From the NCBI GenBank assembly GCA_963770995.1, contig CAVYRS010000004.1:663055-727054 (forward strand): a stretch of DNA of 64,000 nucleotides, read 5' to 3'. The notes beneath the pieces are model-generated. The model ran no database searches. It worked only from the letters and a program-made list of their open reading frames with translations, and had not been told where the DNA came from. Positions within the stretch are counted from its first letter, which is position 1. Each line of letters begins with the position of its first letter. Both the position numbers and the translations under genes were made by a program. Positions 26,394-35,551 of this stretch are shown here, one piece after another. Origin of the DNA: CAVSWN01 sp963770995. GTDB lineage: Bacteria > Acidobacteriota > Vicinamibacteria > Vicinamibacterales > CAVVIG01.

Positions 26394-28004
26394 TCAGTCG
26401 TGACACTCGAAGTTCTTCGCGTCCTGCGGATCTCCGCTGCCCTTGTAGTGTGCGTGCTGCGGATACGCGCAAAGCGGACGGCTGCGACCCTGCAGCGCAC
26501 GTCCGGTTGCGTCGACCGATGCTGGGGCCGTGCCCTTCTCTACCCAGTCAACCAGCGCGGACAGCATGTCGAACGTGTCGAGCGCGACGGGTCCGCCGCC
26601 GCAGTGGCCGACACCGGGCGCCAAATACAACCGGCTCCAGTTCGTCACCTTCGCGGGACCGCCGTTCGCTTTCGTCATGCGCTCGTAGTAGTCGATCGTG
26701 TCGAGCGCCGAGAACCACGGATCGCTGACGCCATGGAAGAACATCAGCTTGCCGCCGTGGTTCGAGAACGTGTTGAGGTTCGTCCAGCTCCCTGTCGCCG
26801 TGAGGACGTCCGTGGAGCTCGCCGCTGCGGCCGCGGCGCGCGCATCCACATCCATCGACGTCGCTGAGAACGCTGGGCCGACAGGATTCAAGCCGCCGAG
26901 CAGAAGTCCCGGGATCCCTTGCGTGGAAGCAATGCCGGTGTCGAACATGAAGCCCGGATACACCTGTCGGCCCTTCGAGTCCTTGGGTCCGGCGAACCCC
27001 TTCTCGAGCGCCGTGGCCTGCGCCATCGTCAGGCACGTGTCCGTCTTGTTCGCGCCGCAGACGAGCGTCTTCGGATCGAAGCGGCACGCCTTCGTGTTGA
27101 AGATCATGTCGTCCTTTAGACCGTCATTGGCATCGCACGCGTTGAGCACACCGTCGATGACGCCCTTCTTTTGCGCATCGGACAACACCGTCCGCGGATC
27201 TGCCTTTCCTGACGCATCCTTCGTCGCCGCGGTATTGAGCATCGTCGCGACCCACTCGTCGCCAATGCCGGAGTAGGCCGTGCGCATCGCCGGCGCACCG
27301 GAAATGATGCCGTCGAAGAACGTCGGATGGCGCTGCGCCATCAACATTGCTTCGCGGCCGCCGGTCGAACAGCCGGTGAAGTACGAACGATCCGGTGCCT
27401 TCGCGTAGTGCTGCGCGATGATCTGTTTCGCGAGCCCGGCGATCCGTCCCACGGCCTGATAGGCGAAGTCGAGACTTGCCTGCTGCTCCTGCATGAAGCT
27501 GGCGTCGAATGCTCCCTGCCCCTGGTGACCGGTGTCGGTCGCGACGACGGCAAAGCCGCGAAGGAGTGCGGGCGTCGTGCCGGAGGCGACGGCGCCCAGC
27601 GGCAACTGTACGCTGCCGTTCAAGCCACCGCCACCCTGGAACAGAAAGCGGCCGTTCCAGTCACCTGGCAATGCGAGCGCGAAGCCGATGCCGTACTGCT
27701 TGCCGTCTGCACCAGTTCGGCGATCGAGAACGCCGTCCACGCGGCAGTACGCCGGCAGCTTCATCGGATTCGGCGCGCCACCGCGACCCGCCGGAGGCGA
27801 CGAGCCCTCCGGAAACCATTCTGCCTTTGTAATCGATAACGTGATGCCGGGAATCTGCAGGTTCGTCAGCGCCGCGCACGCGCCGGCATCCCGATGAACC
27901 GGAGTGGATGCCGCGGCATCGCGCCGGACCTGCGCGGACGCCGGTAGCGCGAAGACAGTGATCAGAGCAAGACCGACCAGCCCTGCCGGAAGTGTGATAC
28001 GCAT
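26394..28004 (-). CDS. Secreted tannase/feruloyl esterase family protein
   Basis: An exported esterase likely acting on plant phenolic esters. The start MRITLPAGLVGLALITVFAL is a signal peptide (536 residues total) and is preferred to upstream codons. The catalytic Ser lies in SYFTGCSTGGREAMLMAQ, preceded by GFAVVATDTGHQG; the paired-cysteine pattern next to the nucleophile fits the family (GCSTGG and a later Cys in GVGHCGGG next to the catalytic His). A PCxDxxDGxxD-like calcium site is visible as CDANDGLKDD. Intact. It is convergent to the 729-residue gene and stands alone. Confidence 0.9.
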   Translation of the reverse strand: MRITLPAGLVGLALITVFALPASAQVRRDAAASTPVHRDAGACAALTNLQIPGITLSITKAEWFPEGSSPPAGRGGAPNPMKLPAYCRVDGVLDRRTGADGKQYGIGFALALPGDWNGRFLFQGGGGLNGSVQLPLGAVASGTTPALLRGFAVVATDTGHQGQGAFDASFMQEQQASLDFAYQAVGRIAGLAKQIIAQHYAKAPDRSYFTGCSTGGREAMLMAQRHPTFFDGIISGAPAMRTAYSGIGDEWVATMLNTAATKDASGKADPRTVLSDAQKKGVIDGVLNACDANDGLKDDMIFNTKACRFDPKTLVCGANKTDTCLTMAQATALEKGFAGPKDSKGRQVYPGFMFDTGIASTQGIPGLLLGGLNPVGPAFSATSMDVDARAAAAAASSTDVLTATGSWTNLNTFSNHGGKLMFFHGVSDPWFSALDTIDYYERMTKANGGPAKVTNWSRLYLAPGVGHCGGGPVALDTFDMLSALVDWVEKGTAPASVDATGRALQGRSRPLCAYPQHAHYKGSGDPQDAKNFECHD

Positions 28005-28137
28005 GGCCAGAGATTCTACGTCGTGCCAAATGAAGAGTGCAGGGGCTCCTTCTCTTACGACCTCAGCACGACGCAGCGGTACATGCCCCTGAGTCCGGCG
28101 GCGATTGAGGGCGCGATTCGGTTTTTGGAGATGCCAG

Positions 28138-28155
28138 GTCCGGCTGAAGCCGGAC
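28138..28155. repeat. Small perfect hairpin
   Basis: GTCCGGCTGAAGCCGGAC folds into a seven-base-pair stem with a four-base loop. It lies in the 425-bp gap between the divergent tannase-family and serine hydrolase genes. It may be a REP-like palindrome; no second copy was found in the window. Confidence 0.45.
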
Positions 28156-28240
28156 GCCACGAAGAGAATTCACGTGGAGACATCATATTGGAGACGGCGG
28201 ATGCGTGATCCGCTATCTCCAATCTGCTACGTGCTTTAGT

Positions 28241-28270
28241 TGGCGGGGGCGACGGGACTCGAACCCGCGG
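28241..28270 (-). other. tRNA 3'-end scar
   Basis: On the minus strand GCGGGTTCGAGTCCCGT forms a T-arm, followed by CGCCCCCGCCA, a plausible acceptor strand ending in CCA. The expected GGGGGCG 5' half is absent; instead a coding-like tail lies upstream. This is the form left when an element integrates at a tRNA 3' end. The tRNA identity cannot be read. Confidence 0.55.
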
Positions 28271-28278
28271 CGTTCTGC

Positions 28279-28362
28279 TCAGGCCGCCTCTTCCCAGACC
28301 CTGCACAGGTTGACGATCACCTCGAACGCCTGCTCCACGTCCTGAACCGACTCCTCTTCCAG
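28279..28362 (-). pseudogene. C-terminal protein tail next to the tRNA scar
   Basis: The minus strand reads LEEESVQDVEQAFEVIVNLC and RVWEEAA before a stop at 28281-28279. It is a short, acidic helical end of a protein whose body is missing (a stop codon precedes it). Its position eight bases from a tRNA 3'-end scar is where integrase or recombinase genes usually end, but the family cannot be recognised. Confidence 0.3.
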
Positions 28363-28428
28363 TTAGTCCGATCTGATGCTGCACCTCTACCCGCTTCGGC
28401 AGCAGCGCGAAGGTGTAGGATGCGCGGC

Positions 28429-29706
28429 ATGAAGAAACTGCTTGCCGTCCTGTTCGCCCTGCTGGTCCTGCCGGTTTCGGCGACCACGCCGACCGCGCGG
28501 CCCGAAGACCTCGGCCTGTCGTCGGAGCGCCTCAAGCGCATCACCGAACTGGTGCAGCGGAACATCGACGCCAAGTCATTTTCCGGCGCCGTGACGCTGG
28601 TTGCGCGCAACGGCCGCATCGGCCACTTCGAAGCCCAGGGCCTAATGGACATCGAGTCGAAGAAGCCGATGCAGAAGGACGCCATCTTCCAAATCATGTC
28701 GATGACCAAGCCGGTCGTCGGCGTCTCGATCCTGATGATGATCGAACAAGGCAAGTTGCGGCTCACCGATCCGGTGTCGCGCTTCATTCCCGAATTCAAG
28801 GAACAGAAGGTCGCCGTGCCGCAGCCGGCGGCTGCCGGCGCCCCGGCGACTGGGGCCGAGCGTCGTGACGAGGCGCCGCGCTTCTACACGGTTCCAGTGG
28901 ATCGCGATATCACCCTCCGGGATTTGCTGTCGCACGTGTCCGGGTTGCGCAGCGGCACGATCAGCAATTACACCGCGCGCGCGATCGAGATCAAGGCGAC
29001 CTCGACGCTCGCCGACATCGTGCCGCAGCTCGGGAAGACGGCGCTCGAGTTCCAACCGGGCACGCGCTGGGCCTACAGCGCCACCGCCGGCTTCGACGCG
29101 CTGGCGCGGGTGGTCGAGGTCGTGTCGGGGCAGCCGTTCGATCAGTTCACCAAGCAGCGGATTTTCGATCCGCTCGGCATGAAGGACACGTATTTCTATC
29201 CGGCGACCGGCAATCCGCGGATGGTCACCATCTACCGGCGCACGGCCGACGGCCAGCTGCAGAAGCAGCGCAATGTCGACTTCATGAACGGATCGTACTT
29301 CTCGGGCGGCGGCGGACTGCTCAGCACCGCCGAAGACTATCTGCAGTTTGGCTTGATGCTAATGCAGGGAGGCCAGCACAACGGCAAGCGGCTGTTGTCG
29401 CCGCGCAGCATCGAGATGATGGCGATGGTGAACGCGCCCGATACGCTGCCCGGACGCACGAAAGGCGAGGGCTACGGCTTGAGCGTGCGCGTGGTCACCG
29501 ATCCGATGGCGCGCGGCACCTCGCTGTCGGAAGGCACATTCGGCTGGAGCGGCGCGTGGGGCACGCACTTCTGGGTCGATCGCAAGGAACAGATTGTCGC
29601 GATCGAAATGATCCAGACGCCGAATAACGAGTTCCGTCTCGACTTCGAGAACGCGGTGATGCAGTCGATCGTCGGGCCGCCGGCGGCGACGCTCAGCAGC
29701 CAGTAG
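28429..29706 (+). CDS. Secreted serine hydrolase, class C beta-lactamase-like
   Basis: A periplasmic serine hydrolase of the EstB/class C beta-lactamase fold, 425 residues. The start MKKLLAVLFALLVLPVSA is a signal peptide. The catalytic SxxK motif is SMTK (in IFQIMSMTKPVVGVSI), the YxN-like motif is YSA (RWAYSATAGFDALARVV), and the third motif position reads WSGAWGTHFWVD in place of KTG. LRDLLSHVSGL is a family block. Most such proteins are esterases or D-amino-acid peptidases and not resistance enzymes. Intact, standing alone. Confidence 0.9.
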   Translation: MKKLLAVLFALLVLPVSATTPTARPEDLGLSSERLKRITELVQRNIDAKSFSGAVTLVARNGRIGHFEAQGLMDIESKKPMQKDAIFQIMSMTKPVVGVSILMMIEQGKLRLTDPVSRFIPEFKEQKVAVPQPAAAGAPATGAERRDEAPRFYTVPVDRDITLRDLLSHVSGLRSGTISNYTARAIEIKATSTLADIVPQLGKTALEFQPGTRWAYSATAGFDALARVVEVVSGQPFDQFTKQRIFDPLGMKDTYFYPATGNPRMVTIYRRTADGQLQKQRNVDFMNGSYFSGGGGLLSTAEDYLQFGLMLMQGGQHNGKRLLSPRSIEMMAMVNAPDTLPGRTKGEGYGLSVRVVTDPMARGTSLSEGTFGWSGAWGTHFWVDRKEQIVAIEMIQTPNNEFRLDFENAVMQSIVGPPAATLSSQ

Positions 29707-29769
29707 CCCGGACGGAGCACCATCCAGCAGGCGCCTCTCGTCCGGACTATCGTCCTATCGTCCGATCAG

Positions 29770-30741
29770 TCAGTCCCGCTGCCGCAGAATCACGACTTCC
29801 CCGCCCTCGCGCATGCCCGTGACGACGAACGCCAACCCCTCTGCAACGACCACGTCGCGCGCAAGGCCGGCGGTCGCATAAGTGCCGACGACGGTTGGCG
29901 TCGCGGGCGTCGTCAGGTCGACGATCTGCAGCCCCTCACGGCCGTCGGCGACGTAGGCTCGGGCGCCCTCCAGTGCTACTCCCATGGGCCCGCTCATCTT
30001 GTGGAGCGCTGCGGCCACCGGAGCGGCCGGGTCCGTGACGTCGAACACATGCAGGAACCCGCCACCGGTGACGAGCGCCAGCTTCCGCCTGGCTGCCGGC
30101 GGCGACACGTCGATCCGCACCCGCATGCCCGTCGCTTTCGTAGACTGCGCGGAGCTCACCGGCTTCTCGAGCGCGTCGGGCCTCGACAGATCGAGGATAT
30201 AGAACCCAGCCGGGCTGTCCACGGCATACACGAGCGATCCCGACGTCACGACGTCGCGCGCGTAGCCCTCGAGAAAGAACGAGCCGAGTGATGTCGGTTT
30301 CACCGGATTCGACACGTCGACGAGATCGAGGCCCGAGAAATGATCGGCTAGGACGACCTTCGTCCCAGAGACGGCCGCGCTCTTGATCTGGCCGGGACCC
30401 TTGAACGATCCCCGGAGCACGGGCGCCGCCGGGTTCGACACGTCGAGGAGGCTGAGGCCGGCGAAGTTGTTGGCGACGTAGGCCGTTGAGCCCGCGAGTC
30501 GGAAGGACCAGATCTCTTCGGGGAAGGTGTAGCCGCCCACGCGCTTCGGCGCCGCCGGGTCCGAGATGTCGAAGATTGTGAATTGCCGGTCGGCCGACAG
30601 ATAGGCGAAGCGACCCTGCACCCTGACCATCTCCACGGGTCCGGGAATCGCGCCCACCCGCTCGAACGCGACGGTCGGGGCGCCGGCGTCAGTCGCGGCC
30701 GCCGCGCCGAGCGCCAGGGCGAGCAGCGCGCGCGCGATCAC
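29770..30741 (-). CDS. LVIVD-repeat beta-propeller protein
   Basis: A secreted protein of about 323 residues built of LVIVD-type repeats: FTIFDISDPAAPKRVGGY, LSLLDVSNPAAPVLRGSF, LDLVDVSNPVKPTSLGSF, FYILDLSRPDALEK, LHVFDVTDPAAPVA and LQIVDLTTPATPTVVGTY. These predict a propeller-like surface scaffold. The start is GTG at 30741 (VIARALLALALGAAAATDA, a signal peptide). It overlaps the upstream PQQ-repeat gene by four bases (GTGA), so the two are translationally coupled. The role is probably binding or scaffolding; no catalytic residues are evident. Confidence 0.85.
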   Translation of the reverse strand: MIARALLALALGAAAATDAGAPTVAFERVGAIPGPVEMVRVQGRFAYLSADRQFTIFDISDPAAPKRVGGYTFPEEIWSFRLAGSTAYVANNFAGLSLLDVSNPAAPVLRGSFKGPGQIKSAAVSGTKVVLADHFSGLDLVDVSNPVKPTSLGSFFLEGYARDVVTSGSLVYAVDSPAGFYILDLSRPDALEKPVSSAQSTKATGMRVRIDVSPPAARRKLALVTGGGFLHVFDVTDPAAPVAAALHKMSGPMGVALEGARAYVADGREGLQIVDLTTPATPTVVGTYATAGLARDVVVAEGLAFVVTGMREGGEVVILRQRD

Positions 30742-32090
30742 GACCGCGGCGCCTTTGCGATGCGGTAGAGCTTCGATTGGGTGCGGAGGATCAGGCTGCC
30801 CCGCACGACGGCCGGCGTCGCGAGCGTCATGTCGTTGAGCGAGTTCCGGCCGAGCAGCTTGTATTCGGAACCGGCCTGCACGACGAACGTGTCGCCGTCC
30901 TCGCTCAGGAGGAACAGCTTGCCGTTGTACGCCCACGGCGAGCTCGTGAACGCGCTCGAGTCGGACGAGATGCGCTGGCGCCCGTAGATCTGCCGGCCCG
31001 TGCGCGCGTCGTGGCACAGGAGGAACCCGCGATCGAGCAGCGTGTAGTAGTAGTCGCCGTAGACCAGCGCCGATGTGTTGTAGGTGCCGAGCAGCGGCTG
31101 GCGCCAGGCGATAAAGTCGTTCGCCGACTGGTCCCCTGTGAGCGAGATGTCGCCGGAGGCGCCTGGCCGGATGGCATACACGGGCCGCAGTGGGCTCGCG
31201 GGATATCCCGATCCGACGTAGAGGAGGCCGTGGCTGCTGAACGGCGTCGGGATGGTGAGCTCCGACATGCCGTTCACCTCCCACAACAGCTGGCCGTCGA
31301 GATCGTACGACCGGATGCGGCCCGTGCCGGCGGTCACGATCTCGACGCGCCGCTCGTTCTCCCACACGAACGGCGTGGACCAGTTGCCGCGCTCCTCGCG
31401 CGGGGCCTTCCAGAGCTCCTTGCCCGTCTTCGCGTCGAAGACATGGATCGCCGATCGCGTCATGTTGTCGTTCACGACGATGAGGCGATCCTTGTAGAGC
31501 GTCGGCGAAGCAGCGGCGCCGAACCCGCCGAAATTGGGGAAGGCGTCAACGTGCTGCGACCACACGACCTCGCCGCCCAGCGTCAGGGCGGCGACGAGGC
31601 CGATGCTGCCGAAGTAGACGTAGACGCACTCGCCGTCGGTGACGGCTGTCTCCGACGCGAAGCTGTTCTTGATGTGCCGCGCCGTCGGCGGGGCGCCACC
31701 GTGAAGCTCGCGCTGCCACCGCACGGCGCCAGTCTTGAAGTCCACGTCGTAGACGATCCAGCGATGAGCGTTCGTCGACCGCAGGCTCCCCTGCGCGTCG
31801 CCCGGATCGAAGACACCCTTGATTGGCGTCGCTTCCTGGCCGGAGCTGACGGCCGACGTGAGGAAGATGTGGTCGTCCCACACTACCGGCGAGCTCCACC
31901 CGAGCCCCGGCACGTCGATCCGCCATACGACGTTCTCGGTCTCGCTCCAGCGCTCGGGCAACGCCGGATCGTCAGCGGCCACGCCCGCCCGCGGTCCGCG
32001 GAACTGGGACCACTGGTCGCGCTCGCTGGTCGCGGGGCGCGCCGGCGCGACGAGCATCACGGCGATGGCCACAATCGCGGCGCGCGTCAT
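30738..32090 (-). CDS. PQQ-like beta-propeller repeat protein, secreted
   Basis: A 450-residue exported protein with a signal peptide (MTRAAIVAIAVMLVAPARPA) and PQQ-type blades. WSQFRGPRAGVAADDPALPE is the common N-terminal motif of this acidobacterial/planctomycete type ('W.qfRGP'), followed by ENVVWRIDVPGLGWSSPVV, VYFGSIGLVAALTLGGEVVW, VFDAKTGKELWKAP and LLYVGSGYP. The residues needed to bind PQQ in dehydrogenases are not identifiable, so it is probably a BamB-like or sensory scaffold. First gene of the coupled pair with the LVIVD protein. Confidence 0.87.
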   Translation of the reverse strand: MTRAAIVAIAVMLVAPARPATSERDQWSQFRGPRAGVAADDPALPERWSETENVVWRIDVPGLGWSSPVVWDDHIFLTSAVSSGQEATPIKGVFDPGDAQGSLRSTNAHRWIVYDVDFKTGAVRWQRELHGGAPPTARHIKNSFASETAVTDGECVYVYFGSIGLVAALTLGGEVVWSQHVDAFPNFGGFGAAASPTLYKDRLIVVNDNMTRSAIHVFDAKTGKELWKAPREERGNWSTPFVWENERRVEIVTAGTGRIRSYDLDGQLLWEVNGMSELTIPTPFSSHGLLYVGSGYPASPLRPVYAIRPGASGDISLTGDQSANDFIAWRQPLLGTYNTSALVYGDYYYTLLDRGFLLCHDARTGRQIYGRQRISSDSSAFTSSPWAYNGKLFLLSEDGDTFVVQAGSEYKLLGRNSLNDMTLATPAVVRGSLILRTQSKLYRIAKAPRS

Positions 32091-32844
32091 CTTCGCCTAC
32101 CCTTCTCCGCCCTGGTTCCTGGCGCCGATTCTTGCCGGCCGAGCGCGTCTGCACCGGTTCCACGATCTCGGCCGCCAGCAGACCGCCGGCGACCGGGATC
32201 CCGAGGAGGGAGCCAGCGACCGCCTGCGCGTCGTCCCGACCTCCCTCCCACCCCCGCGTTGCGGGCCAAACCGAGGGCATTATGCACTCAATCCCGTGCG
32301 CCGAGCACACGATCGCGAAAGACATGCTGACCAAGATGCTGCTCGCGCGACAGCGCCGAGCCGACCCCGTTTGAGCATCATCCGATTCGGTGGACAGGTT
32401 TCGTACCTCGGACACACGATCAATCCGCGCGCCCACCACTGCGCCCACCAGCTTGAGACGCCGTGAGATTTCCTGAGTGTTGTCGCGACTCCAGGAGACG
32501 GCCGCCGTCGTCTGGTGATCGGCGCCTTCATCAATTCTGGCCAGAAAGCGCTCAGATGCCAGAATGTCGGGGCGTTCCTCGATCTCTTTTTTGAGGGATA
32601 GTCAGCTTAACGTTTAAGCGGGTGAACGCGAGGTGCGCCCACCAGCTCCGCCCACCACGGAGCTGGAATCGAGAGGCGCTCGTCGGAGGTTCGAGTCGTC
32701 ACGGGCGGCGCGCTACCTCGCTCCGCGACGAAGTTGCGACCGGCGATCGTACATGACTCGAATCAATCGACGCGAAGCTATTCTTGGTCGTGGCTAGGGA
32801 CATGGCTGTTCCATCAGACCACGTCTCCACCTAGCAACACCTCG
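32091..32844. other. Intergenic stretch with repeat copy C
   Basis: About 750 bp between two minus-strand genes. No intact gene is present. The minus strand at about 32120-32240 reads AGSLLGIPVAGGLLAAEIVE, which could be the tail of a membrane protein, but it has no body. The rest is dispersed repeat copy C. Confidence 0.45.
32379..32659. repeat. Dispersed repeat copy C (longest)
   Basis: Runs from ATCCGATTCGGTGGACAGGT through GCGCCCACCACTGCGCCCACC, TGAGACGCCGTGAGATTTCC, GCCAGAATGTCGGGGCGTTC and CAGCTTAACGTTTAAGCGGG to GCGCCCACCAGCTCCGCCCA. It holds both the proximal part seen in A and D and the distal part seen in B and E, so it defines the full unit of about 280 bp. Confidence 0.8.
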
Positions 32845-34281
32845 TCAGCGGCCAGGCGCAAAGAGGTCGTCAATGCTGACCTCTTTTATTGCTCCGACAT
32901 TGAGTGCCCTGAGCGGCGGTTCCACTGTTTTCCGGTCGCCAACGATGACGATCGCGAGATGGTCGGGCTGTATGTACTGCTTAGAAATGCGCTGCACGTC
33001 GCCAGGGCCAACCGCCCGAATTGCCGACATGTACGTGGAATAGTAATCGTCGGGCAGGCCGTAAACGACCAGCGATTCCATGGCTTTGAGCCGGGTCGAA
33101 ATGCGGCCGGTCGCTTGAAACGTCCGCGGAAACTGGACCGCGATGTCGTCTTTCGCGCGCGCGACCTCGTCGGGAGAGACTCCCGTCAGCACGCCGGTCA
33201 ATTCGCTGAGCAGCTCCTGGACCGCTTGAGCCGTCTTGTCTGACTGCGCGGCAGCGGCGACAACGAAGGGACTCGCGGACTTGCGCATGTCGAAGCCGAC
33301 TCGCACACCGGACGTGTTCTCTCGGAGCGTCGCGTTCCGTCCTGCCGCGAACCTGCCCCGGAGGATGCTGCTCAAGACCTGAATCGGGAAGACATCCGAC
33401 ATCGACGTCGCCCCGCCCACTCCGCCGATAAGGATTCGCGATTGGGGAGCGCCGGGCATGTCGACGATCGTGAGCTGGCGCAGAGGCCTTTCCGCTTGTG
33501 GGGCCGCCGTGGCGATGCCACCGCGCGGTGCTGCCGCCTGCCATTTACCGAAGTGCGTCTCGAGGAGCGCGATCAGCGGATCCGGCTCCACGTCGCCGAC
33601 GACAATCAGCGTGCTGTTGTCGGGTCGATAAACCGCCTGGTGAAAGCTCTCGAGATCCGCCGCGGTTAGCGCCTTGATGCTGTCCGGAGTGCCGATCGGC
33701 GCCGCAGCCTTGCGATCGGATGGACCGTAGATGTCGCGCGCGAACGCCAGCGCCGAGACCGCGTCGGGATCGTCGCGCATGTTGAGCAGGGCGCCGAGCC
33801 GCTGCTGCCGCACGCGCTCGAACTCCTGCGTCGCGAACGTCGGCCGCTGTGTCACGTCGGCCATGATCGGCAACGCCTCAGCAAGGTGTCCAACCGGTAC
33901 GTACAGTTGCACGGAACAGGAATCGACGCCGCATGACGCGGAAATATTGGCGAGCAGACTCTCCAGCGCGTCGGCGATGGCGGTCGCCGAGCGCGCGCCG
34001 GCGCCCGCGGTGAGCATCGCCGACGTCAGACTCGCGATCCCGTAGCGGCCCGGCGGATCGTCATCGGTTCCGGTCAGCACCTGCACGCTCATCTGCACGA
34101 CGGGCAATTCGTGCTGCTCGAGGATCCGGACTTGCAAGCCGTTGCTCAACTGGCGCTTCACGATCGTCAGCGTCAGCGGAGAGGCCGATCCGGTGCCGCG
34201 CTGGTCGAGGACTCGCGCTTGCCCGGAGGCGGCGACAATCGCGATCGCGGCCACAACGGTGAGGACGAGCCGAGCCTTCAT
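32845..34281 (-). CDS. M16-family peptidase-like protein lacking the zinc motif
   Basis: A 478-residue secreted member of the M16 (insulinase/processing peptidase) fold with signal peptide MKARLVLTVVAAIAIVAASG. The first-domain strand ILEQHELPVVQMSVQVLTG and the M16 C-domain block YRPDNSTLIVVGDVEPDPL are clear. At the position of the catalytic HxxEH the sequence is RYGIASLTSAMLTAGAG, so zinc ligands are absent. It is thus the non-catalytic type of subunit that normally pairs with an active M16 protein, which is not seen here. It follows the PQQ-like gene by 16 bp. Confidence 0.85.
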   Translation of the reverse strand: MKARLVLTVVAAIAIVAASGQARVLDQRGTGSASPLTLTIVKRQLSNGLQVRILEQHELPVVQMSVQVLTGTDDDPPGRYGIASLTSAMLTAGAGARSATAIADALESLLANISASCGVDSCSVQLYVPVGHLAEALPIMADVTQRPTFATQEFERVRQQRLGALLNMRDDPDAVSALAFARDIYGPSDRKAAAPIGTPDSIKALTAADLESFHQAVYRPDNSTLIVVGDVEPDPLIALLETHFGKWQAAAPRGGIATAAPQAERPLRQLTIVDMPGAPQSRILIGGVGGATSMSDVFPIQVLSSILRGRFAAGRNATLRENTSGVRVGFDMRKSASPFVVAAAAQSDKTAQAVQELLSELTGVLTGVSPDEVARAKDDIAVQFPRTFQATGRISTRLKAMESLVVYGLPDDYYSTYMSAIRAVGPGDVQRISKQYIQPDHLAIVIVGDRKTVEPPLRALNVGAIKEVSIDDLFAPGR

Positions 34282-34297
34282 CGTCGCCTTTCTGCCG

Positions 34298-35551
34298 TCA
34301 ATTCAGCACCCACAGCGAGAGCGAGCTCACGTCCTTGACGAAAATCCGGTTGCCCGAGACCGTTGGCTGCGCCCACGTCGCGCTATTCGCCACGACGTAC
34401 CGCTTCACCGGTTCGAACCCGCGCTTGCTGCTCCTCGCCACGATCAGCTCGCCATCGTCGTTCAGCAGCAACAGCAGGCTGCCTGCCTTGACGACGGCGG
34501 TATTCGAGGCCTGACGCGGCTGGCTCAACCAGAGAACCTTGCCGGTGTGTGCATCCAGCGCGAAGAACTGGCCTCTCGCCCGCTCGGACAGGCCGAACAG
34601 CGTATCGCCGACGATGACCGGATTGCTCAAGAACAGCGAGACGTCCTTGGTCTCCCAGACGACATCCACGACCCACGAGCCGCCGCGTCTCGTCGGCTTC
34701 AACGCGGCGATCCCCATGGCCTGGCTGCTGACGATGAGCTCGTCGTTGTACTGAATCGGGGTGATGGCACTCGGTGTCGTGCGCGACAGCCACGGATACT
34801 CCCACAGCCGCGTCCCGTCGGACAACGAGACACTGAGAACGCTGGCCTGAGTCATGGTCACGACCTGACGGACTCCCTCGAGTTCCACGACGATTGGCGA
34901 TGCGTACGCACCACGGTCGCGGCCCGCCCACACAACGGCGCCGGTGTTGGCGTCGAACGCAGTCAGCGGACCGTGATTGCCTGGATGAACGATCACCAGG
35001 TTCTTGTCGCCGACAGGAGAAACGGACATGCCGTACGACGGATGTTCGCGTGCAGCCGGTGTTTGCCAGGCGAGCCGTCCGGTTCCCGCATCGAAGGCTG
35101 AAACAATACCGGTGATGCCGAGGGTGTACAGCCTGCCATCGTGAAAGAGCGGGGTGGCTTTTGGACCCACGCCATGAGCAGCCGCCAGAACGGCCGGCGC
35201 GTATGGTGCGGAATAGCTGGTGTGCCACCGCTCGGTGCCGGTGTCGGCGTTGAGCGCCGTCATCACCTCGGTCGCGTCACGCCGCGTGAAGACATAGACC
35301 GTATCGGCAACGATGATCGGCGTCGCGTAGCCCTCTCCGACGTCGATCTTCCACCTGCGCCTCAGCGTTTCCGGCCACGATGCCGGCTCGACGAACGCGC
35401 TGGCCGCGCCGTCGCGATTCCGTCCACGCCACTGCGGATAGTCTTGCGCCGAGCGTTGCGCTGCAGCGGCAGCGCCGCACCCAACCAATATCGCCCCCCA
35501 CACGAGGAGCCAGCGCCGCGACGATCTGTGTCGATTTCCGTGATCTTTCAC
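34298..35551 (-). CDS. PQQ-like beta-propeller repeat protein, secreted
   Basis: A 417-residue protein with an N-terminal signal/anchor (RRWLLVWGAILVGCGAAAAA; the Cys may be a lipobox-like site) and PQQ-type blades: DYPQWRGRNRDGAASAF, VGEGYATPIIVADTVYVFTR, LNADTGTERWHT, VSAFDAGTGRLAWQTPA, FDANTGAVVWAGRDRGAYAS and LDAHTGKVLWLSQPRQ. It resembles the other PQQ-like gene in layout but is clearly a separate copy. It heads an operon with the M16-like gene. Confidence 0.87.
   Translation of the reverse strand: MKDHGNRHRSSRRWLLVWGAILVGCGAAAAAQRSAQDYPQWRGRNRDGAASAFVEPASWPETLRRRWKIDVGEGYATPIIVADTVYVFTRRDATEVMTALNADTGTERWHTSYSAPYAPAVLAAAHGVGPKATPLFHDGRLYTLGITGIVSAFDAGTGRLAWQTPAAREHPSYGMSVSPVGDKNLVIVHPGNHGPLTAFDANTGAVVWAGRDRGAYASPIVVELEGVRQVVTMTQASVLSVSLSDGTRLWEYPWLSRTTPSAITPIQYNDELIVSSQAMGIAALKPTRRGGSWVVDVVWETKDVSLFLSNPVIVGDTLFGLSERARGQFFALDAHTGKVLWLSQPRQASNTAVVKAGSLLLLLNDDGELIVARSSKRGFEPVKRYVVANSATWAQPTVSGNRIFVKDVSSLSLWVLN

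Noticed and set aside
28429..29706. Beta-lactam resistance gene
   Set aside because: The fold is class C beta-lactamase-like, but the third motif is not KTG. The protein is better called a serine hydrolase.
29770..31365. A 531-residue LVIVD protein starting at 31365
   Set aside because: Its first 208 codons are antisense-like frame inside the PQQ gene on the same strand in another register. The GTG at 30741 with a signal peptide is the better start.
32120..32240. Possible tail of an AI-2E-type or other membrane transporter on the minus strand
   Set aside because: Only about 25 hydrophobic residues match loosely; there is no body or start.
30777..32330. A 517-codon plus-strand open frame
   Set aside because: Antisense to the PQQ-type gene, which has a signal peptide and blade repeats.
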